64,000 bases of DNA, from the NCBI GenBank assembly GCA_037447655.1, contig JBBHKE010002535.1:51185-115184 (forward strand), read 5' to 3'. Shown piece by piece: positions 27,634-37,327 of the stretch (positions are counted from its first letter, which is position 1; every line of letters starts with the position of its first letter). A model generated the notes under the pieces. That model saw only the letters and a list, made by a program, of their open reading frames with translations, was not told the DNA's origin and did not search any database. Origin of the DNA: Zygnema cylindricum (lineage: Eukaryota > Streptophyta > Zygnematophyceae > Zygnematales > Zygnemataceae). A program made the translations under genes and the position numbers.

Positions 27634-28080
27634 TTAAGGGTGTGTATCGAGAGGCCTTTGCCGTTATTCGATATGTACTTAATTCTGGGTACCCGATAAG
27701 CGATACATCTTCTCTATATATGGAGAAGCTAAAAATCGAGACATTTTGTCGATATATCGGCTCAATATTCCGATTAATTTAAACCGCGATATGTCGAAGT
27801 GACGCTGATTTAAAAAATAATAATTTTAACCCCACCCCTCCCCGCTCCCCCCCCGGTGTGGCGCGCCCTCAACCGTCGCCACGCGGGTGGGGATATTCTA
27901 AACTAATTACCGTACAATATTTTTGTACTAAATCTGTACGGAAACCCACCTCCCATCATATATATCGCGATAATATTTGTTGACCCTGGAGCGACATATA
28001 GGCCCTGGTGACCGTTCTATATTCAATATATTTGAATATATAGTTTATCGCGATAAGTTTTTACCCGATACCCAACACTA
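27634..28080. mobile_element. hAT-like non-autonomous element (TAGTGTTGGGTATCGG-type end)
   Basis: The right end (complement of TAGTGTTGGGTATCGGGTAA) matches the 62738-63009 element; the left end near 27634 (TAAGGGTGTGTATCGAGAGG) is more diverged. The interior has ATATCGCGATAA palindromes. It carries a GC-rich patch (27830-27890) in otherwise AT-rich DNA, with CCCACCCC and GGGTGGGG at its two sides. It abuts the next element at 28079. Confidence 0.55.
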
Positions 28081-28581
28081 CACCGCCAATCGCTATAAGA
28101 GTTAAAGAATATATAGCGTAAAAAAAAATTAGTATTATTAACGCTTATTAGGAAAAAAAATTCAAAAATAACATATATAATAATTAATATCTAACTCTAA
28201 TTTGGGTTTTTTAAATAATAAATACATGTCGTATCGATGTCTACATCAATATATGTACCCGTACAAAATGTGACAATTCGTACGCCAAAATCTGAATATT
28301 CGAGTTTGCCTCTCTTTTTCCAGTGCACATTCACATGCGTGCGCAATTACATTAAATGACTTTTTGAACATTTTTATTTCACGAAGTACATTTCGGTACG
28401 GAAAAACTGTGTCCGTACACCACACTACAAACATCGCAGTGTACTTCCGTTATTAACGCTAATTAAAAAAAGAACCCTAAAAGACGTAAAGGAAAAAATA
28501 GAATTATGGATTGTATTTCAGGTTTAAAATAAAAAGGGCACCGAATTAGCGTTATTTACTCTAATAGTGATTGGCGGTGTA
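28079..28581. mobile_element. 503-bp TA-flanked MITE-like element
   Basis: Ends TACACCGCCAATCGCTATAA and the complement of TACACCGCCAATCACTATTA, with TA at both borders. The interior TCCGTACACCACACTA to ACGCTAATTAA block is shared with the copies at 58110-58585 and 63451-63955. No coding capacity. Confidence 0.75.
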
Positions 28582-28646
28582 TTGTAATGCTACAGTAGCA
28601 CAACACGCTAGTACATCGCATCGCACCGCAATTGCCTTGTGCCTAT

Positions 28647-29075
28647 CAGAGGTCGCAAAAGTCAAAATTTTAAATAACCGAGACCGACCGTTTTTTTTTT
28701 CAAAATCTGAGTAACCGACGCCTGACTGAGTTATGTCACGCTCCTAAATTGTTAACCGCTACCCGAAACACGTTAACAAAAATAAAAGTTTTTTCGCCAC
28801 TAACCGTACCCGCCCGTACCCGAATAAGTACAAAATTAGTGGTACATATCCCGTATACCTTCCACGATAACAAAAGTACCATAGACAGCACACAATTTTC
28901 ATTTTTGTAGGCTTTTTGCTTGCCCGACCGTAACCGATTTTTTATTTCTTTTCTGTGAATCAACCGCCCGAATCCGCCCGGCTCTCCAAATTTGGCAACC
29001 GAATCCGTTCCGGATCCGACGCGGGCGGTCGGTTTATGGTCGGTCATGCTTTCGGTTGACCGTTTGCGACCTCTG
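28647..29075. mobile_element. 429-bp non-autonomous hAT-type element
   Basis: Begins CAGAGGTCGCAAA and ends with its exact complement (13-bp perfect terminal inverted repeats, degenerate further inward). It is flanked by a perfect 8-bp direct repeat, GTGCCTAT, at 28639-28646 and 29076-29083. An 8-bp target duplication with CAG...CTG ends is the mark of the hAT superfamily. No transposase, so it would be mobilised in trans. The ~190-codon minus-strand frame over it is not conserved with anything I recognise. Confidence 0.9.
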
Positions 29076-29401
29076 GTGCCTATTGCTGACATAGTCATAC
29101 ATCTAGCCAATTGGTAATAAAAAACAGCCGATATATATCGTCTTCCACACATCGGCCACCGATGTATTGTCTTTCGATTTGCTGCGATACGCAACGCTAC
29201 ATTACTGTAATGTACACTTGTACAGTTCTGTACAGGCCTGTAGCTTATTGGTTTCTTTGATGTTCCTTCCAATTTCAAGGCATGGGGCGGAGCGCCACGT
29301 ATGCTATTCCACAGTTTCAAATTCTACAGAAGGAATAACGAAACCTCTCGCTTGCAGAACTGTAGAAGGCTAGAAGCTCACGCCTGCCTAAACTCTGTTG
29401 A

Positions 29402-29407
29402 CACGTG
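29402..29407. promoter_or_regulatory. G-box (CACGTG) upstream of the GH3 gene
   Basis: In GACACGTGGCG, about 190 bp upstream of the chosen start codon. Plant bZIP/bHLH target motif; function inferred only from position. Confidence 0.4.
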
Positions 29408-29599
29408 GCGATTCACTTTTCGATCCACATGTCAGTCGTAGAAGAATATCTATTATGAAGCCCAGGAAATCTCCTCCTGTCATCCTTGAACTCGTGGACC
29501 TTCAAGCAAGTGTCGAGAACAAGGCAAGCAGGTTCCACGAAGCCGATATACAAAATTCACAGAAACCAGACCACGAATGGAGACACAATCCACAGCTCC

Positions 29600-32500
29600 A
29601 TGGAGGCAAAGGGAGGAGATCACAGAGAAGATGGCGAAGCAGTTTCACTGTTATCGAGCTCGAGGCTTTCGGAGGACGAAGTAGAAAGCGATGACCTTAT
29701 GGAGTTTGAAAGGGTGGAATTTCCTGAACCCGGTTTGCTGAGAAGAGGAGCTGCGTATGTTTTGAAGAGGCCACAAGTCGCATGTTTGGCGATTCTCGCA
29801 GGATCTTTTTTGCTCCCTTTACTTTCAAGCAGCCTTTGGGGAGGAACGAAGTACTTAACTTGCGAAGATAGGGACGTTGGAAGTAAGGTTCTATTCCCTG
29901 TAGGATTCCCTGTAGGAATCTCTGTAGGTTCAGATGTGTATAATGCGGCTTGTGAGTGTAATTAACTTCTACTTTTTTTTGTACTTTTTGTTTTTTATAA
30001 GCAACTAACAAGCCAGGCCCTTGGGTAAATCCGTTTAGGAAATGGCGTCAATCAATTTAGGAGCTTCTTGCATTAGGGTTTGGTCTTGTGCCTGACTGCA
30101 ACTGTGGATCTGCTCAAGAAAAGGAAGGGGCTTTTTTTTAAATTTTTTCATCAGGCGATTCTGAAATTTCTAGGCTGTTCGTTGCCGGAGAATTTCTTGG
30201 ATAAAGTTAAGGAGCAAAATAGGATACACCAATTTTTTGTAACCCTATTGGATTTGTCATTTATATGGGCCATAATCTAAGAAGCGACAGGTTCTTGAAC
30301 TTGTCTCATGAAAAACAAATCATTTTCTGGCCAGAAGTTAACCCAAACGATTATCTTATTTTAATTAACTATGAGTTTCTTTCTAATTACATGCGTTCTT
30401 GTTTTCTTCGGGTACACCTAAAGTATAACCAGGGGGCTTATAAAATTTGTGTAAATCTGAAAATAGAATCGTGTTCAAATGGGCTTCAAGATTGCCGCTT
30501 GTTTGTTTCGTATGACTTGACAATTGTGGTCCCGCTAGTTTCGTCGGAGTTCGGAGTTTCTTGTGCTTTTCCCACATGTAAGAAACCCGAAGCAAAGAAA
30601 ATTTGGTAGTATTAGGCTTGAAGTTGTATAAGTACATTCATGTAATATATTTGAAATTGCTTCGCTGGGCAGTTTATACTTGTAGGGAAACTATATTTCT
30701 TTTTTGCCTCGCACAATTACTTTTATTTTCTCTGTGATGCAGGTTTTGATGAACTCATTGCCGGTCTCACACTTGAAGAGAAGATAGGGCAAATGGTGGT
30801 CGCCGATTTGGGTGACGTTGGTAGTGGCGATTTTATCCGATCAAATGCTATTGGTGGTTTGCTTCCCAGTCTAGTGAAGGAGCTTCCATTAGGCAACAAA
30901 CCGGAAGACTGGCTTAAAATCTCCTCCCATTTACAAGCCAAAGCAATGAAGTCTCGGAAGAGTATTCCAATTTTGTTTGGAGCAGATGCTGTCCATGGCC
31001 ATGCTGGCGTTTATGGTGCAACTGTCTTCCCACATGCCATGGGGTTAGGGGCGACACGAAACCGCACGTTAGTCCAGGAGATTGGCCTGGCAGGTAATAC
31101 AATCCAAACAGGCAGAAGAGGACAAAATATGGACGATTTTGGACAGAGTCTGGATAAGCTGTCACGCAGGCATGACCAACATTCTACCTGGCAGTTATTT
31201 AAACACCTCAAGATGAATGGTTATGCCCATTATTTAAATATAGTTGTACTGTTTGAAGCTTCGTACTGCCTGTTTTGTTTCTCGGCCTGTTCTCTATTTT
31301 GTGGTTATAATGGTTTCGACTGAGATGGAGTGTTTTACATCCTTCATTGCTGATCCACCTGCAGTTTTGATTGTTTGGTTAAAGCTATCCCCTTTAATCA
31401 ACTGGATGGACAATAATATTCTGTGACAAACAACTTGCTTCTAAATTAAAAGCTACGTTGTGTTGTGTCTCATCACAGAGGCGAGGGAGTTACGAGCTAC
31501 GGGAGTGCGATGGGCTTTAGGACCGGACCTTTCTGTTTGTGGGAATCCATTGTGGGGAGGATGTTATGAAACCTATTCTGAAGATGAAGAAGTTGTCACC
31601 ATGATGGGGCTTAGAATGGATGGACTCGTGGGATTGGAGCACAACAATATGGGATGGAATGAGGACGTTATAACCGAGTGCGTGGTGGGTTACAAAATGG
31701 TGTAGGCTAGGATAGATAGGGCGGAGAATGTCCTCCTTGTTTAAAAATTTGCAAAAGTTCTATATGGCAATTGAGACTATCGGATAAGCTAGTGACAATC
31801 TTAAGGCAAAATTTGACAAGCCAGGGAATTGGTGACTAAGGAAAACTGTCAGGGCCTGAGCAAGCCCATTGCTTTTCTTATCCTCCCATTCATTGTTGTC
31901 TTCATTCTCCTACACGCAAAAAATCATAGCTAGTTTCATACACTTAATGGTGATGTTAGTTAATAGTTACACATATTTAAGGCAAAGTTCAAATTATTAA
32001 ATGGCTTGGCATCTTTGTGTTTTCTGCAATCTTCGGTTCAGGTCGCTTGTGGCTGCGACAGGTTTGGGAATTCTGGGTAATGGAGGGACAGCTAAAGGTA
32101 TTACCGGAGGGGTCACGAATGAGGCCGATGACGATTTCCGGACCCATTACATGCATCCTTTAGTGGATGCTGTTTCAAGGTCGGTGAAAGGGTGTCCTAT
32201 TCATTCAATATACTTTTGTAGTTTGAAGGAGATGGTGTTTACGTAATTTTTTGGTAGCGGTGGTTCGCATTTTTTGGATTGTACAAGGTAAATGACAACA
32301 AGATGAATATTGTATTTCTTATTTGTTTTTAGACAGTCTCGGGGTAAAGTCTCCGGTTGTTTTGCGGCGTCATTCATGTTGTTATGAGGAGAAATAAATT
32401 ATGGTCATAATCTTGATATATGAAGATACTTTTATGATATTGTACATTTAGATCATGTGAATATGCTTTTACTGAAAACTAGCATGATCTCCTTCATACA

Positions 32501-35500
32501 CAACATTGAATTAAATTTGATTTCATGTGCAGTAAGGGGGATCAGAAGTCCTTTTTTCCTTACAGGATAACACCTTCCGTTTCAATTGCAACCACTGTCT
32601 CGTACGTATGTACTTTGAGTCGGAAAAAAGTCGGGTTTCGGTGAAGTATGTAAAGTTTCAGCACATGTTCAATAAAGTTAATTACAAGCAGAGCTTTTAA
32701 GGGAGATTATTTTACTCTGGACAGGAGTATTCCCTTACTCCAGTTGGCACGAGGCAGTGTGAATGGAGAAATCATCCATAACAGCTCTTATTTGTTCAAA
32801 ATTTTGAAAGAGCAATTGGATTTCCAGGGAGTGGTCCTCTCTGCTTATGAAGGCCTTGAAGACATTCCAGGGGACTGGGCGACACAAGTGAGACTTTAAT
32901 TCGTCTTTTTTTTTTTAACATCTTACAGCATCGCTGAAAATCGTGGAAATGAAGAGTAGAAAATTTATTTGAGTTTCTTCTTCCGTCTTTTTTTTTCTAT
33001 TTTGTCTTGTGAGGATTTGTTTTGTTGCTGAAGCCTTGCTAGCGACTGCTTAGGATGGAGATTGTAGGTCTCATTTCTTTTTAGACTATTGAACATTCTC
33101 AAAAACAAATTACAAGTTGTGAACAAAATACTAAGCACTCCATTTTGCAGTAAGTTTCGCTTTTTGCAGTTCACATAGCTTTTGGTGATTTCGATAAGGA
33201 ATAAAGTGCATGTCAAGAAATCTCCATATGCTAGTTTTTCTTCTGTGAAATGAAGGTTTTCCAAGATTTTTAAAGTTTCATGTATGAAAATATTTATTCG
33301 GATACTTGTCATCGGTTTTGCCCGGTAGTTGTTAATGACACATTTTACTGTTTTGGTGAGGACCAAAAGGATGTAACCCAGTTGCTTATAAGATTTTCGG
33401 AAGGTGGGAAATGCAGGTAAGGACAGGTGTCAACCGAGGAATTGATATGGTCGTGACAGGACCAGGAAAAGCAAAAAAATTCTTAAAAACTTTGAAGGAG
33501 GAGGTGGCTACAGGAGGAGTGAAGGAATCTCGAATAGACGATGCTGTGAAAAGAATTTTGCAAGTCAAGAATGATGTGGGTCTTTTGAAATCTCCATGTG
33601 GAACACAAAATTTGTCTATTTCAATTGTGGGATCAGACAAACATCGTGAACTTGCTAGGAGGTGAGAGACGTCTATCACACATCAATTGGGTAGGGAAAA
33701 TGCATTGCAAAACAAAAGTATAAATCAAGACTCACCGACAGTAGAGCATAAGGGAGTTAACTATGATATACAGATTGTTTCGCTTCATATGACGGAGCCA
33801 ATAGAACATAACTCAAAAATGATGTTTGGGAGATAGTGCCCTGAGCGATATAAAAATGTTGGAGCTGACTGAAGATGTTTAAGGGCAAGGAAGTGATAGT
33901 TTGTAGGTTTAAGTAGAGGAGGGAATGTATGTGATGAGGGAGATGAAGGGTGTTTGGTTCAGCAAATTTACGGATGTAGGAAAAGGTGTTAAGAATTGTT
34001 TCCAACATAGAATTCCTCGCAAGTCTTGTCAGCGATATCTTCAATTATTGAACCCGGATTATCTCTGGGAGTAAGAAGAATTTGTAGGTCTTTCGCATGT
34101 GTTATATATGCAAAGTAGACATGTGTTGGAGGGTTGACTGCTTCAAATCATTTGCCAAAAGTGGAATAGAACACAGTCAGTATTCTCAGTATTGCTAGTA
34201 TTGTTTTTGCAGTAGGACACAGTCTTGATATGACCTTCTTTTCTGGGTTGTGAATCTTTATATATTTTTTCTGTTCAAGTCGTCGTAAGAGAAATGGTTA
34301 GTAAAAAATCAGAGATATTGGTTCTGCAAACCATTTTTGGCAAACATTAGCATCAACGACTTCGTTTAAATTTAACCTTCGATAGCGATTGTTTGAGATT
34401 ATTTTAGTATTAGTAGGGAGAATTCCGTTATCTTTTTGGCAAATCCTATCTCAGCTGATTGGTTGAAAAGGGGAGGGGTATATGCAGTGCTGTGAGACAA
34501 TCGTTAGTTCTTTTGAAAAACGGGGGACATAAGAAGGATCCTATTCTCCCTTTGCCTTTCGACAAAGTGACCGTCCTTGTGACAGGCAGTCACATCGATG
34601 ATATAGGCCTCCAATGTGGAGGTCACACTATAACTTTACAGGGAGGGGAGGGACGCATTACTAAAGGTTTGTTGATTTCGATGACTATTTGCCATTTCGA
34701 GACGAGTTTTTTTTACTTTTGAAGGTTTCTACCCTAGCGTCGTTGTATTTTGCTTGAATCCTTTTTTGTCTTTTTCATTATTCGCTGTTTGTATTCAATT
34801 ACGAGGTATAAGACAAATTCACATTCGATTCATGCAAAAATTTCTACTTGTCTGGCGAAGATGAATCCGTGTCGAAGGAAAACACTTTGTGGTTATTCAA
34901 CAAGCTTTCAATCCCTAGAAAATGTTTGGTCCGATGTCTTAAGTCGTTAAATGTTTCATAAATTTGTATGTTAAAACCTACAATCTAACAAACCACATGT
35001 TTTGTCACTCTAATATATAGGGACTACAATACTGGAAGGCATCAAATCAACTATCGGAGGACGTTCAAAGCTGATTTATGAACGGGATCCAAAGGATTTT
35101 GATGCCGATTTTGCAATTATAGCGGTTGGAGAGAAGCCGTATGCAGGAGCTACGGGAGATGGAGCCGACAAAAAACACGCTCTCGACCTCAGTATTGATT
35201 CGGTAGAGTTGATAAGGAAAGTTTGTGATAAAGTATCTTGTCTAGTGATTCTTGTGACGGGACGCCCTTTGGTAATCCGGTCGGTCTTACCTCTGGTTAA
35301 TGCTCTTGTGGTGGCGTGGCTTCCCGGGTCAGAGGGGGCGGGAATTTCGGATGTAATTTTTCAAGGAAGAGAACATAATTTCGTGGGGACTTTGCCTATT
35401 TCTTGGTTCAACAGAGTAGAGGATTTGGTAACGACAAATGGCACAGATAATCACCTCCCTCTGTTTCCCCTTAAATTTGGGTTGACTGTGGATGGAAAGA

Positions 35501-35508
35501 AAATTTAG
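29600..35508 (+). CDS. Membrane-anchored GH3 (exo-beta-glucosidase-like) protein, probable pseudoenzyme
   Basis: Homologous along its length to plant exo-type beta-glucan glucohydrolases of GH3. Exons: 29600-29951, 30743-31093, 31479 to about 31666, 32042-32179, 32566-32601 (36 nt), 32725-32887, 33417-33661, 34488-34666 and 35021-35508; about 710 aa. Phases agree at every junction except exon 3/4, where no donor of the right phase is seen and about 15-25 residues of the family are missing, so a small exon may be overlooked. The start MEAKGGDHREDGEAVS gives an acidic cytosolic tail then a signal-anchor helix (residues 60-80). Family motifs: LTLEEKIGQM, GADAVHGH, LVLLKNG, AVGEKPY, WLPGSEG. The active site is largely replaced: CGNPLWGGCYE for CRDPRWGRCYE, no AKH motif before GNGGT, LSAYEG for the nucleophile motif ISDWEG, CGGHT for CGGWT; only the acid/base Glu (VGE) and the DAVHGH Asp remain. 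Inferred to be non-catalytic. Confidence 0.85.
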
Positions 35509-37327
35509 ACACTACTTTTTGAAACCTTTTTTTTCTTTTTTTTTAAACCGGTATGAGGGAATATGGTTAATGACTATTTGTGAGCTCCAGTCTGTAGACC
35601 TTGCTGCTCACAGAGGTTTTTTTGGCGCTCAATGCATCAAAAGACTTGAAATCTGTGGCGGTTTTTAGGGAATTGATTGATCTAGAAACTACGCGCAGTT
35701 CACTAAATGTACATAAAGAAACTTCTCTTCCTGGGGAGCTGCTTGAGGTGGTATGGCTGGAGGCCCTATGCAAGTGTCAAATGTTTTCCGTAATTGGAAG
35801 CTACCATTTCATGGTGGTCTTACTGGTTTACAAGGCACTGTCACACTTATTATTGCTGTGGATTTTAGACCGACACAAGGAAATGGTATATCAGAATGTG
35901 GTATTTGTGTGGGTAGTGTTTAAAGCCAAAAAAATGTTAATTTCTCCTAACCGCCTTTGTTACTGGGCAGCGTCGCTACTTGGGTGACAGTGAGTTAAAA
36001 TTGCTAGATAGAGTACCTTCCCCCGCTCAATTAATGAGCTAATTCTTACCTTTAGTCTAATGTATGTTTACCTCTCCAACCAGAAATTTCCAGAATTTTG
36101 ACCACGGTATTCCCGGGCCTGACCATAATGTCTAGATATTTGCCATAGGTAGATCTGGTTAACCATTTGCATCGGTCCAGGAGAGGTTCAGAATGATGCA
36201 CTACACGATGAAAAGTGAATGATGGAAAAAGACGTTAGAAGACGTTTCAATGTGAAGCTGTCGTGGCGCTAAATGTTAAGTGTCTTGCTGGAAAAAGACT
36301 ATTTTTTGTTGAAAGTTAAGTTGAATATCTATTGGCGTTGTCAGTGTGAGGGTTGTTTCACAGTTAATGGTTATTTTTCTGTTCAGATTGGTGTGGATGA
36401 TTGTGATTCTCAAAAGAAATGAAAGTCATTACTCACATTGATTTGTGTGTGGAGGGTAAAACAACTGGGAAAGAATCAGTGTTAACGCTAATAGCCACGT
36501 GGGGTGTACTTCACAAGAATACACCTGAATGGCATATAGCTCTGTTGCAATGCCCCTAGTATAAAAAGACATTTGTTTGCCCACATCTCACAGACGCGTC
36601 GATGCACATTCCAATTTCCTGGGCATTTATACCTAGAGTCAAAATTTTGATCAAAAGAATGTCACTCCAACTGAGCTTGCAGTGTTGTGTTTTTCCATAA
36701 AATTAACATTGACAACAAGCATGGATTAAACAATCACAAAGCTAGATGTGAAAAATAATTGCCATTATGAAAAAGTAAAAGCACTTGTGAAATCATAATA
36801 GACTCCATTAAAATTGAAGCGAATTTGTGCAACCAGCCTTGGCAACAGAGAATTTAATACATGACTCAGCATGAGTCAAAGGTCAGGATAGCTGACTTAT
36901 TTTAAGAGAACAGGTAACCCCAGTAAAGCCAGATAACAAGTCCTTAGACACACGGGTAACAAAAAAAAACATGCTATGCAGCAGGCATTAACTTTCAGTG
37001 GGAAACAATGTCGTAACAAAAACTTTCTGTAACTAATGTAAAATATAGATAAAGAATGATACACTCTTTCTTTTTTGGAACCACTAGACAGCTTTTGCCG
37101 GGGCACACAAACTCTAAAAACACCATTCTGACAAACCTCTCTTAGGAACACCTCGGCCTAACTTTATCAGTAAACAATTGAATCAAACAAACAATTTAGA
37201 AGAAAACAATGCAAACAAAGCAAACAAACTATGTACATATAGCTTTCCCCAATACCTCTACTTACCCAGATAACTCATAACCTTCTCGCTACATCTCTCC
37301 TAAACTATTCCACTCTTTTACAATTCC
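35509..37327. other. Convergent intergenic region
   Basis: Downstream of the GH3 gene and of the minus-strand gene that follows. No gene supported; the ~128-codon frame at 35601-35987 matches nothing I know. A short terminus-like remnant of the CACC(G/C) family, GTTAACGCTAATAGCCACGT, lies at 36481-36500. Confidence 0.5.

Noticed and set aside
28736-29320. 194-codon minus-strand frame
   Set aside because: It lies largely across the non-autonomous hAT element and its flank, with no recognisable protein features.
29398-29694. 98-codon plus-strand frame overlapping the GH3 start
   Set aside because: Basic, low-complexity, in another frame than the GH3 start; at most an upstream ORF from the ATG at about 29455, with no family similarity.
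35601-35987. 128-codon frame downstream of the GH3 gene
   Set aside because: No recognisable motif, no splice partners, and it lies in the 3' flank.
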